Source of the DNA: Photobacterium alginatilyticum
GTDB taxonomy: Bacteria; Pseudomonadota; Gammaproteobacteria; Enterobacterales; Vibrionaceae
Direction: 5' to 3'
Assembly (NCBI RefSeq): GCF_009910675.1
Contig: NZ_RSEJ01000009.1
Coordinates: forward strand, 124,001-188,000
Length of the DNA stretch: 64,000 bases
In this document: piece after piece, positions 25,934 to 34,284 of the stretch
Numbering within the stretch: the first letter of the stretch is position 1
Layout: each line of letters opens with the position of its first letter
The notes under the pieces: model-generated
Databases searched by the model: none
What the model saw: the letters and a program-made list of their open reading frames with translations, nothing else
What the model was told of the DNA's origin: nothing
Position numbers and translations under genes: made by a program

Positions 25934-26476
25934 CTAGACGCGATGCCACCAGTCCGGGACGATGTTACAGCTGGCTTCACCAGAGCTTAGCCAACCCTGC
26001 TCTCCCTCAATAGTCAGTTGAAGCTGCATAGTACGCTCAACCATCGCTTCCAGCTCGGCTAATGTCTCATCCTTGATGAAAACGACTGAAACATTCGCAT
26101 ATTGAGTGATCTTGCTTTTGTTTTGCTGCCACCAGACCGAGGCGGCATTGTCGCCATAGGCAAAAATAATCACCTGCTGCGATCGGTGGGAGGCTTTACG
26201 AACCCGTTTTTCTTCCGGTAGACCTAGTTCAATCCATAGCTCTATCTCATCACTGAGGTTCTTAATCCACAGATCAGGCTCGTCGGTTTCTGATAGCCCT
26301 TTGGTAAATTGCAGCTCTTCATTTGCATTCAAACCCCAGGCAACTAGGCGCAGCATTAGTCGCTGGATTGTTTCCGAAGGGTGACATGCTAATGTGTGCG
26401 ATTTATCAATATAAACGTGACGGTCCAGATCAGCGACGTTGAACTGGGCCTTATAAATGGTGGCTTTCTGTGCCAT
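25934..26476 (-). CDS. yaeQ: YaeQ family protein
   Basis: This 180-residue protein spans the full YaeQ family: AQKATIYKAQFNVADLDRHVYIDKSHTLACHPSET at the start, LSDEIELWIELGLPEEKRVRKASHRSQQV in the middle. YaeQ has a PD-(D/E)XK nuclease-like fold, and the E-x-W-I-E-L-G-x-P and KA-HRS-Q region corresponds to the putative active site. It was once linked to suppression of RfaH loss, but its role is unknown. It is a single gene, in the same direction as ydcF. Confidence 0.93.
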   Translation of the reverse strand: MAQKATIYKAQFNVADLDRHVYIDKSHTLACHPSETIQRLMLRLVAWGLNANEELQFTKGLSETDEPDLWIKNLSDEIELWIELGLPEEKRVRKASHRSQQVIIFAYGDNAASVWWQQNKSKITQYANVSVVFIKDETLAELEAMVERTMQLQLTIEGEQGWLSSGEASCNIVPDWWHRV

Positions 26477-26537
26477 AACAAAACACCTGATTTTAAGATG
26501 CCTGAAGTGTAGTAAGAATAAGACTAGAGTTCAATTT

Positions 26538-26990
26538 CTATTGGCTTTTCAACGCAATAACTTGCTTGTTAATAGTGGTCATTTCTCTTGCCAGCTGCTG
26601 GCATTCTTGCTTCAGCTCTGTCAGAGGCAACTGGTTGAACTTTTGCTTGTAGTGATTTCCGGCTTTAGCCAGTAACGTTTTCCATTCGACCACATCTACG
26701 GCGGACAACTCTTCATTAAGCAACCTTTTGCCCTCCAAGATATAATCTTTGGCTACCACGGCATAATCATCAAAGGCTGTTTGAACATCTTTACTTATAC
26801 CATTTTCGAGCCGGTTGCAGCCTTGAATCAGAGTCTCTCTTAGTTGATATGTCGTGTATATCCCGACTAGTTTATCTTTCAACACATCTCTTTGTCCTCT
26901 CGGACTAGGTGTGGTCGTCACCTCTGAGGCGTGAACTGTCAAAGAGGCAAATATTAACGAAAAACCAAAACACCAAGTTCTAATGAACAC
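26538..26990 (-). CDS. Periplasmic hypothetical protein
   Basis: This 150-residue protein has a signal peptide (to about residue 21, TVHASE) and a mature part that is almost all helix with two Cys (QGCNRLE and KQECQQL) that could pair. It is rich in Lys, Glu and Gln, suggesting a small helical bundle. I do not recognise a family. It follows the GIY-YIG gene by about 100 bases in the same direction. Confidence 0.6.
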   Translation of the reverse strand: MFIRTWCFGFSLIFASLTVHASEVTTTPSPRGQRDVLKDKLVGIYTTYQLRETLIQGCNRLENGISKDVQTAFDDYAVVAKDYILEGKRLLNEELSAVDVVEWKTLLAKAGNHYKQKFNQLPLTELKQECQQLAREMTTINKQVIALKSQ

Positions 26991-27092
26991 AGTTATTAAC
27001 CTATCAAACTTACTATTAACTCCATGATACGTGATTACTGCTATTGTGCTGTGCGATTTTCGTGATCTAACACTCAGCTTTAAAACATTGTT

Positions 27093-27440
27093 TTATTCCA
27101 ATAGTGTATTGATTTTCAGGGTGTGGTTAATAATTGACTCTTTCTTGGCTTTCGACAGCCTTTTGATTCTGTACTCCAACCGCATAGCCGTTTTCTTATC
27201 ACCGACTTGCTCAGTCCAGGCCAAATTTAATGGGCCTTTCCCTTTCAGGTACTTAGCCCCTTTCTTACTACCACTATGTTCATTCAGACGGCGTTTCACA
27301 TCTGTCGTCACACCACAATAAAGCTGATTTGATGCAGTTCTGATTAAGTAGACCGACCATTGCGCGGCTTTATTACGCTCTGAATCAGTCTGCTTTGCTG
27401 TATATTCAGCCTGAGAAGTAATATCTGTTTGTTTCATCAT
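27093..27440 (-). CDS. GIY-YIG nuclease family protein (UPF0213/YhbQ-like)
   Basis: This 115-residue protein is a single GIY-YIG domain: WSVYLIRTASNQLYCGVTTDVKRRLNEHSG holds the YLI...YCG form of the two motifs, a catalytic Arg (KRR) and His, then the Asn in GPLNLAWTE and the Glu in LEYRIKRL. YhbQ-type proteins have nuclease activity in vitro and an unclear role. The first ATGs (27440, 27437) have no ribosome-binding site and lie directly after the U-run of the yceH terminator, so the start is uncertain. Confidence 0.88.
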   Translation of the reverse strand: MMKQTDITSQAEYTAKQTDSERNKAAQWSVYLIRTASNQLYCGVTTDVKRRLNEHSGSKKGAKYLKGKGPLNLAWTEQVGDKKTAMRLEYRIKRLSKAKKESIINHTLKINTLLE

Positions 27441-27442
27441 AT

Positions 27443-27467
27443 AAAAAGGCTCAGCCAATGCTGAGCC
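27443..27467 (-). terminator. Terminator of yceH
   Basis: The stem GGCTCAGC/GCTGAGCC (27460-27467 with 27448-27455 on the minus strand) has a 4-base loop and is followed by five T residues. Confidence 0.85.
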
Positions 27468-27501
27468 ATAACTTTAGTGAATAACGCGATTATCTCTGCA
27501 C

Positions 27502-28170
27502 TTAAGAAGTCAATGATTCAAGTAGCTCTTTAAGTTCGGCAATTTCTTGCTTCATTGTAGCAACTTCTTCTTCCAGCTTCGCTACACGCTCAGAAGTTGG
27601 AGATGAACTGCCGACAACAGGTACCGCAGCCTGCTCAGCCAAGGCTTCGAGATCAACCTCACCACTGAACAAATGCATGTAACGGAAATCACGCTTGCCC
27701 GATTCTTTTGGCAACTTCACCACATATGGACCTTTGCTATGTTCTGCCAGGCCATTTAATACAGCTTCTGCCTCTTTAACGTCTGCAAGATCACACAGGC
27801 GATTCGTTCGGGTACGGATTTCGCCAGGTGATTGCGGCCCACGCAGCAACATTACACACAGCGCAGCCTTCTCCGGCTTGGTAAACTGTAATGTACTGAA
27901 CTCAGTATTGCAGAACCGGTGCTGGTACTTAGCGACACGGCTACCAAAACCTGCCGTTACTTCCTGAATAATGCGTTTAGCTTTCAGCGCTTCAACAGTA
28001 TCCAGCACGGTCGCTTCGTCCAGCGACATTACAGGGTCTCGATTACTTTTCTGGTTACATGCTGTTGTCAATGCATTCAATGTTAATGGGTATTGATCCG
28101 GGGTAGTCACTTCTTTTTCTAGCAAACAACCCAACACTCGCGCTTCATTCTGCGAAAAGCAAATATCCAT
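27502..28170 (-). CDS. yceH: YceH family protein (DUF480)
   Basis: This 222-residue protein matches the YceH family: N-terminal LSQNEARVLGCLLEKE-type motif (here FSQNEARVLGCLLEKE), TPDQYPLTLNAL, CNQKSNRDPV, and a second winged-helix-like half with LLRGPQSPGEIRTRTNRL. The C-terminal 35 residues form a coiled coil (VAKLEEEVATMKQEIAELKELL). The tandem winged-helix fold suggests nucleic-acid or protein binding. The role is not established. It ends in its own terminator. Confidence 0.93.
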   Translation of the reverse strand: MDICFSQNEARVLGCLLEKEVTTPDQYPLTLNALTTACNQKSNRDPVMSLDEATVLDTVEALKAKRIIQEVTAGFGSRVAKYQHRFCNTEFSTLQFTKPEKAALCVMLLRGPQSPGEIRTRTNRLCDLADVKEAEAVLNGLAEHSKGPYVVKLPKESGKRDFRYMHLFSGEVDLEALAEQAAVPVVGSSSPTSERVAKLEEEVATMKQEIAELKELLESLTS

Positions 28171-28504
28171 GATCTTCCCTCACCCTTCTTATTGTTGATA
28201 CCAATACTGATTCCACTCTTTATGAACATGTCATGCCAAGACTGGGATCAGCACTGACCTGTAGGCAGATTAGCACGCACAGCCTGAACAACAAGCGTTT
28301 GTCGAACCGAGTGTTTGAAAATCAATCAATTAGCATTTAATCTTGCGAAGTTATACCTACCGCCTCGGCTCAGCCAATGCGTTAGTTGGTAGCTATTGTT
28401 TGAATGGAGTGATGTCTCACAACATACTCAACTGCCTTTCAAGCCCTGTTTACGGCAAAAAGAACAGCCAAGCTGATGTGACTCTTGGAGGGAGATTAAT
28501 GCAA
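28171..28504. other. Gene-free interval 28171-28504
   Basis: This stretch separates yceH from the 3' end of the diguanylate cyclase. I see no gene, terminator of quality or clear repeat. It should contain the yceH promoter. Confidence 0.4.
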
Positions 28505-29452
28505 TCAGGTAAACTCTGCAGCAACGTAACGATTACGACCCTGCTCCTTGGCTTTGTAGAGCACCTTGTCAACGATTTCATACATGTTCTCAGGCGTTTC
28601 AAGGCCCGTAGGGATCCACGAAACCATCCCCTGACTCACGGTTACCACATCCGATGTCGTCGATTTCGAGTGAGGGATCTCTAATCGCTGAATACAGGCC
28701 TTCAGCCTTTCACACTCCCTCACAGCCTTGGTTTTTTCACAATGACTAATCAAGACAACAAACTCTTCACCACCGTAACGAGCGGCAAGCTCTCCAGCCC
28801 GGCTAAATGTCTGCTTGAGCTCACCAGCAACCGCCTGAAGGCAGCGGTCACCTTCAAGGTGCCCATAATGATCATTAAACGGTTTGAAGTGATCCACATC
28901 CACCATGATGATAGTCAGCGATAAGTTATTGCGTCCATGCCACGAAATAAACTCAGCCAACTTCTGATCAAGATAACGTCGATTGGCCAGCTTGGTTAAG
29001 CCATCTTCATTAACCTGTTGTGAAAGGCGCTCATTAGCCAGTTCAAGTTGCTCCGACGCTTCCTTCAGTTGATGTCTCATGTGCGCAATACGCTGCATGG
29101 CTTTTAATTTAGAGACCAAAACCATTTTGTTTACTGGCTTGACCAAATAATCATCCCCGCCCATATCAATGGCTTTGGCAATCATTTCAGGTTCATCATG
29201 ACCGCTCAGAAAGATGATAGGCACCCAGTCAGGGTGTTGAATTCGAATTTGCTCCGCCACCTCGGTGCCACTCATATCCGGCATGCTAACATCAAGCAGC
29301 ACTAAGTCCGGATCAAACAACGGGTATTTTTCAATAGCTTCATGTCCTGAACCAACAGCCTCGACAATATGACCAAGACGCTGCAACCTCATTGCAAGCT
29401 GCATACGTTCAAGGTGAACATCATCGACCAGTAAAATACGCATTGCTTCCAT
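28505..29452 (-). CDS. Response regulator with GGDEF diguanylate cyclase domain
   Basis: This 315-residue protein resembles PleD/WspR-type output proteins. The receiver (about 4-122) has DD at 10-11, phospho-acceptor Asp about 54 (LLDVSMPDMSG) and Lys in LVKPV. A short coiled coil (about 125-150) links it to a GGDEF domain with RYGGEEF near 227, the active form, so it should make c-di-GMP from GTP when phosphorylated. The inhibitory-site position holds RAGE instead of RxxD, so product feedback is probably lost. No kinase lies beside it. The cellulose locus 5 kb away is a plausible client of its product. Confidence 0.93.
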   Translation of the reverse strand: MEAMRILLVDDVHLERMQLAMRLQRLGHIVEAVGSGHEAIEKYPLFDPDLVLLDVSMPDMSGTEVAEQIRIQHPDWVPIIFLSGHDEPEMIAKAIDMGGDDYLVKPVNKMVLVSKLKAMQRIAHMRHQLKEASEQLELANERLSQQVNEDGLTKLANRRYLDQKLAEFISWHGRNNLSLTIIMVDVDHFKPFNDHYGHLEGDRCLQAVAGELKQTFSRAGELAARYGGEEFVVLISHCEKTKAVRECERLKACIQRLEIPHSKSTTSDVVTVSQGMVSWIPTGLETPENMYEIVDKVLYKAKEQGRNRYVAAEFT

Positions 29453-29592
29453 GAAAGCATCCTATTGATATTGAAACATTTGTATTGTCTTTAGTTATAG
29501 CACAGCTAGAAAATTTGCCTAACGATAATATGAGCATACTTTCACTATAGGCGATCGAACGTGACCTGCTTAGCAAGTTTTCAATCCTGACT

Positions 29593-29606
29593 GGTAATCT
29601 GTTACC
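29593..29606. promoter_or_regulatory. Short dyad in the divergent promoter region
   Basis: GGTAA-TCTG-TTACC lies between the diguanylate cyclase and the 29726 gene. It could be an operator. Confidence 0.3.
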
Positions 29607-29725
29607 GATAACAAGCTATATTACTCTGGCTAACCAAATTAGACGGTTACGCTGAGAAAAGTTGACATTTATACGTAGGGCTATAGGATTCCCCTCCTTA
29701 ACTATTCATGCTGTAGGAATTAGCT

Positions 29726-30178
29726 ATGTCTGAGATTGAAAATAAAGAAGAACAAATCGCCGAAGAAGTAACCTTTACTCTTGACGATTGTTCGCCAGAA
29801 CTTCGCCAGGTTGTCGAGTTTGAAGAAGTGCCGGAAGAACTATTGGGCATGCTAGTCAACGTCTACAAAGCTTCTGAAGGAACATCTCGCCTAGCGTGGG
29901 ACCAGCTTCCTGCAAGTGCGCAAAATGTGCTGGACAACTTCGAACAGTTTCATGCTCTTATCGCGCTTAGCCAAAGCTACTCAGGTGTAGACTTCCTGGG
30001 TGAGCTACAGGAATCGAAAAAGCCTGATGACATGACAGACGAAGAATACACAGAATACAAAGCCGTTATGCTAGACAAAGTACTGCATAACTGTGTGAAA
30101 GACATGTGCAAGCAGCTGAAAAAAGCACGCCGCAACCCACCAATGAAGCGTGAGTTCCTGGAAATCTTTAAGAAATAA
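29726..30178 (+). CDS. Acidic protein of unknown function, 150 residues
   Basis: The ATG at 29726 has AGGA seven bases upstream. The protein has a strongly acidic N-terminal third (ENKEEQIAEEVTF), a predicted helical core and a basic C-terminus (KQLKKARRNPPMKREFLEIFKK). There is no signal peptide or membrane helix. Two or three Cys are present without a metal-site pattern. I do not recognise a family. It is a single gene between the diguanylate cyclase (divergent) and the ToxR-like regulator, and is followed by a hairpin. Confidence 0.65.
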   Translation: MSEIENKEEQIAEEVTFTLDDCSPELRQVVEFEEVPEELLGMLVNVYKASEGTSRLAWDQLPASAQNVLDNFEQFHALIALSQSYSGVDFLGELQESKKPDDMTDEEYTEYKAVMLDKVLHNCVKDMCKQLKKARRNPPMKREFLEIFKK

Positions 30179-30192
30179 TCTTATTGTTCCGG

Positions 30193-30214
30193 CAGGGAGG
30201 TATCCACCTCCCTG
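30193..30214 (+). terminator. Hairpin after the 29726 gene
   Basis: A perfect 9-bp stem (CAGGGAGGT/ACCTCCCTG) with a 4-base loop has no T run after it, so it may be a stability element rather than a full terminator. Confidence 0.5.
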
Positions 30215-30430
30215 AGCCCCTTCAAAGCTGCGCCGTCATTTCCTTCCCCGAACGTACCTCCCCCCTACTCTTTTCCCTTATTCATGGTAGACTTACTTTC
30301 CAGCGTAAAATTAAACGTAGCGTACTAGATTTCTTTATCTATGCTTTTCGGCTGATGAAATCTCTAATAATTAGCGCTTTGAGCTCTAAAAGGAAACGTT
30401 CCACTGTGTCACAAGTCATCAGAGGTATTA

Positions 30431-31729
30431 ATGTCAAGCCGTGAGCATATTAAATTTCAAACTGACGTTTACTTCATTCCATGCCAAGGCATTATCAAAT
30501 CTTCTGACTCAATACAAAAGCTCAACCTCTCAGAACAAAACATCCTGACTTTTTTAATCGATAACCACCAGCGTCCGATTACCAAGAGCGAATTACTGAA
30601 AGTAGGATGGCCTGATCGGGTTGTTACAGAAGCATCACTGTTTCAGGTTATACGGGCGCTTCGGGTAAAACTGCAGGAAAGGCATAAAGGTGAGGTCATT
30701 GAAACCTTGCCTCGTGTTGGTTATCAAATTACTCAGTTCGAACGACAGGAAGTTCCACTCGACACTGAGCTGACAAAGAAAACCAAGTTTCTCTTTAAGC
30801 ACCCTCTTTTCCCGTTTTCGTTTGTTTGTTTTCTTCTCATCGCCAGTATTGGTACCTATTTCTGGTTAAATCATTACAAACGACCGGCACAAAATTACTA
30901 CTTAACCCAAACAGAAAACTGGGGAGATAACTCAGTTACTCTCATTGCCACTAATGACGACGATTTGGATGATCTGCGGCAAAAACTCAATCTAGCCTAC
31001 CGGCAACACCTAGAGTTGGTCTCACCACCCAAAATTACCAAGGTTAAAGCCTTTGCTTTTAAAGGTGACGGTATCTACTCTGTTGCCTGGTGCCGGGTTG
31101 ACAGAGAAAGCGCCTGCCAACCAAACACCGATTTTTCATATACTTTTGGTTATCACAACTGGGAACAATTTTCTGATCTTCTCGTTCATGAAACCAAGAC
31201 CTACCGGGATGATCCGGTTATCCAAACCCAGCTGGCACGAGAACCAACCGCGCAGGTGTTCATGAACTATATCGACGAGTCCGGTATTCAGTCGAAGGTT
31301 GTCCATCACTATATCTCGAAAGGTGAATCTGCCACGCTCAACTACTCCTATATGTCTTTCATTACTGAAAAAGACACTGATTTCCATCACGCCCTGTCGG
31401 TGCGTGCGGCTACCTTGTCAATCATCGAAAATGAGTCGCCTTTTCTTTCAACCGCCCAGCTAAAACCAGACATGTTTCATTGGGCGTACCAGCCGAGTGA
31501 TTTATTTGTCGAGGAAAAATCAACGGCGTTAATGACAGAATCGAAGATGAGAGACGATTTTAGAGCAAAACGTATCGCGTATAGTTACCTGCTATACCAA
31601 CAGCCCTACTTGGATCTGATCTTCTATCCCAATGTAGGGATCTACTGGGTCCATAACAGTGTGAAAAACACCAAACTGTTTAATTACAAGCAATATATGC
31701 CGGAGTACAAGCAGCAAAGCGCTAATTGA
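30431..31729 (+). CDS. ToxR/CadC-like membrane-bound transcriptional regulator
   Basis: This 432-residue protein starts at an ATG with GAGG five bases upstream. An N-terminal winged-helix domain (about 10-97: LNLSEQNILTFLI, RPITKSELLKVGWPDRVVTEASLFQVIRALR, IETLPRVGYQI) is followed by one membrane helix (about 127-146) and a periplasmic domain of about 285 residues with a Cys pair (about 218 and 225). This is the architecture of ToxR and CadC, which bind DNA from the membrane in response to periplasmic signals. It overlaps or abuts the fatty-acid isomerase gene, its likely target. Confidence 0.88.
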   Translation: MSSREHIKFQTDVYFIPCQGIIKSSDSIQKLNLSEQNILTFLIDNHQRPITKSELLKVGWPDRVVTEASLFQVIRALRVKLQERHKGEVIETLPRVGYQITQFERQEVPLDTELTKKTKFLFKHPLFPFSFVCFLLIASIGTYFWLNHYKRPAQNYYLTQTENWGDNSVTLIATNDDDLDDLRQKLNLAYRQHLELVSPPKITKVKAFAFKGDGIYSVAWCRVDRESACQPNTDFSYTFGYHNWEQFSDLLVHETKTYRDDPVIQTQLAREPTAQVFMNYIDESGIQSKVVHHYISKGESATLNYSYMSFITEKDTDFHHALSVRAATLSIIENESPFLSTAQLKPDMFHWAYQPSDLFVEEKSTALMTESKMRDDFRAKRIAYSYLLYQQPYLDLIFYPNVGIYWVHNSVKNTKLFNYKQYMPEYKQQSAN

Positions 31730-31809
31730 ACAACGTTAAAATAAAATCTTGTTATACCGCGGTGGCTACTTATACAATATTGAGATGTCAACCAGTTAAT
31801 AAATCATCC

Positions 31810-34191
31810 ATGCGCTTACCTTTTTTGAAGCACAGCAATAGAGTGGCGGTGATCCTTTTCACCCTGATTTTCTCAGGCTGTGCTGTATATGCCGGCTTCA
31901 ACTACGACCAACTCTATGGTCTGCCTGAGCCCAAAGACCGTATAGTGCCGACAACAACACCTATTGCTCAGCGCTACCTGACCGACGTCAAGCCGGTTAT
32001 CGAAAACCGCTGCGTAGTTTGCCACGCCTGCTATGATGCTCCGTGCCAACTAAAGCTAAGCTCAGCGGAAGGCATAGACCGTGGTGCCAATAAAGAGAAA
32101 GTCTACGAAGGCACTCGTCTGCTGGCTGCCAATACCACGCGCATGTTTATTGATGCTCAAACTACGGCCCAATGGCGTGATAAGGGCTTTACCCCCGTGC
32201 TCAACGAACGTGAGCAGTCACCTGAGGCCAATACCCAGGCAGGGGTAATGGCAAGAATGCTTCAGCTTAAACAAGCGCACCCATTACCATCAGATACCGT
32301 TCTAAACCCGGATAACTGGGACTTTAGCCTGGACCGGGATCAGCAATGCCCAACAATAGAGGAAATGGATCAGTACGAGCAAGCCTACCCTAAATGGGGC
32401 ATGCCTTACGGCTTACCTCAAATCTCACAAAACGAAAACGACACTCTCATGGAGTGGCTGGCTGCTGGCGCACCAATGACCAGCGTTGAACCGCCTTCAT
32501 CGGCGACATTGGCAAAAGTGCGCGAGTGGGAAACCTTCCTAAATGGTGATTCACTCAAGGAACAACTTGTCAGCCGATATATCTACGAGCATCTGTTTGT
32601 TTCTCATCTCTACTTTTCAGATGAAGAAAAGCCGGTTTTCTTTAAACTAGTCCGCTCAAAAACCGCACCGGGCAGCCCTGTTGATTTAATCGCGACCCGT
32701 CGACCGTTTGATGATCCCGGGGTAGATCGCGTCTACTACCGTTTCGAGCTGGTACGAGAAACCATTGTCGATAAAACTCACATGCCTTACGCCCTGAACA
32801 AGAGCAAGATGGCACGGTATGACGAACTCTTTTTCGAACCCTCTTACGTCGTTTCTACCCTACCGGGCTATGAGCCAGATCTCGCTGCCAACCCTCTGAT
32901 GGCATTCAGCCAGTTGCCGGCCAATGCCCGCTATCGATTTATGATCGATAATGCACAAAACACCATCATGGGCTTCATCAAAGGGCCTGTATGTCGTGGC
33001 CAGCTGGCTTTAAATGTCATTAATGACCGCTTCTGGGTCTTCTTCGTTGCTCCTGAAATGGCTAACGTTCCTAGCGTCAATACCTTCTATGCAGAACAGG
33101 CACACAACCTGCGTTTGCCAGCAGAAAAAGAAAGCAACACCCTGCCGCTAACAAACTGGATTTCCTACGCCAAACAGCAAGGGCGCTTCTTACGAGCCAA
33201 AAACGAGCTATTGAACCAAACCTTTGAAAACGGAGAGCATTTAACAACAGACTTGATCTGGGATGGCGACGGTAGCAATGACAATGCGACCCTGACCATT
33301 TTCCGTCATTTCGATAGCGCCACCGTTGCAAAAGGACTTATTGGCGAGCATCCGAAAACGGCCTGGGTACTTGATTATTCACTGATTGAACGGATCCATT
33401 ACCTACTGGTAGCCGGTTTTGATGTCTATGGTAATTTCGGCCACCAGCTTATTACCCGGATGTATATGGACTTTCTGCGTATGGAAGGTGAATCTAATTT
33501 CTTGTCACTACTACCGACAGAAACCAGACGTCAGGAGCTCGCTAGCTGGTATCAGGATTCCAACCAACATTTAAGCCTGTTCATACAAGGGGATATCAAT
33601 GCCTTTAACCAGCCGACAGGTGTCCAGTTCAACACTGATAATCCTAAGAAAGAGCTGTTTAATATGCTGCTGGATCGCTTAAACGATGTGAGTTCGAACC
33701 GTTTTGCATTGTCCAATGCACAGTTGACACCAGCAAGTATTGCAGCCCTTGATACGATTAACCAACTAAAAGGCAAGCAGGCAACCCTGTTCCCCGAGCT
33801 GACGTTTATCGTCATAGAACCAAATGATCGCACCGCCCAACCGCAACTGTTCACACTGGTTAGAAACAGCGCCCACAAAAACATTTCTAGCCTGTTTGAT
33901 GAAGAATCTAATCGCCTGTATGAACAGGATGACGTGACTTTGGTTTCAGGCTTACTTGGCAGTTATCCCGGTGCCTTCTGGCATCTACAGGAGTCCCAAC
34001 TGCCAAAACTGGCTGAACAAATAAAGACAGTGAATACAGAACAAGATTATCGCAAACTTCTTGATAACTACGCCGTTCGTCGAACAAGTTCGGACTTCTG
34101 GTCTTTCAGTGACAAGTTGAATCAGATATATCGAGATAGTTATCCGATTGAGGCTGGACTACTTGACTATAACCGCCTGGAAAACCGATAA
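31810..34191 (+). CDS. cti: Fatty acid cis/trans isomerase
   Basis: This protein of 793 residues has an N-terminal hydrophobic segment ending FSGC, then a haem c site CVVCH within NRCVVCHACYDAPCQLKL, as in Pseudomonas Cti. Further conserved blocks are KWGMPYGLP, DDPGVDRVYYRFELVRETIVDKTHMPYAL and VYGNFGHQLITRMYMDFLRMEGE. Cti converts cis double bonds in membrane phospholipids to trans from the periplasmic side and so stiffens the membrane quickly under solvent or heat stress. The ATG at 31810 lacks a good ribosome-binding site. A TTG at 31726 overlaps the regulator stop and would add 28 residues. Confidence 0.93.
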   Translation: MRLPFLKHSNRVAVILFTLIFSGCAVYAGFNYDQLYGLPEPKDRIVPTTTPIAQRYLTDVKPVIENRCVVCHACYDAPCQLKLSSAEGIDRGANKEKVYEGTRLLAANTTRMFIDAQTTAQWRDKGFTPVLNEREQSPEANTQAGVMARMLQLKQAHPLPSDTVLNPDNWDFSLDRDQQCPTIEEMDQYEQAYPKWGMPYGLPQISQNENDTLMEWLAAGAPMTSVEPPSSATLAKVREWETFLNGDSLKEQLVSRYIYEHLFVSHLYFSDEEKPVFFKLVRSKTAPGSPVDLIATRRPFDDPGVDRVYYRFELVRETIVDKTHMPYALNKSKMARYDELFFEPSYVVSTLPGYEPDLAANPLMAFSQLPANARYRFMIDNAQNTIMGFIKGPVCRGQLALNVINDRFWVFFVAPEMANVPSVNTFYAEQAHNLRLPAEKESNTLPLTNWISYAKQQGRFLRAKNELLNQTFENGEHLTTDLIWDGDGSNDNATLTIFRHFDSATVAKGLIGEHPKTAWVLDYSLIERIHYLLVAGFDVYGNFGHQLITRMYMDFLRMEGESNFLSLLPTETRRQELASWYQDSNQHLSLFIQGDINAFNQPTGVQFNTDNPKKELFNMLLDRLNDVSSNRFALSNAQLTPASIAALDTINQLKGKQATLFPELTFIVIEPNDRTAQPQLFTLVRNSAHKNISSLFDEESNRLYEQDDVTLVSGLLGSYPGAFWHLQESQLPKLAEQIKTVNTEQDYRKLLDNYAVRRTSSDFWSFSDKLNQIYRDSYPIEAGLLDYNRLENR

Positions 34192-34212
34192 CGAAATCAC
34201 CTTTATCCTACA

Positions 34213-34238
34213 AAGCCTGCTTCGTGCAGGCTTTTTTT
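34213..34238 (+). terminator. Terminator of cti
   Basis: The stem AAGCCTGC/GCAGGCTT with loop TTCGT is followed by a run of T residues. Confidence 0.9.
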
Positions 34239-34284
34239 CGTAATCGACTAATTTAATCAACAAATGCAAGGCTCAGCCCGCTGC

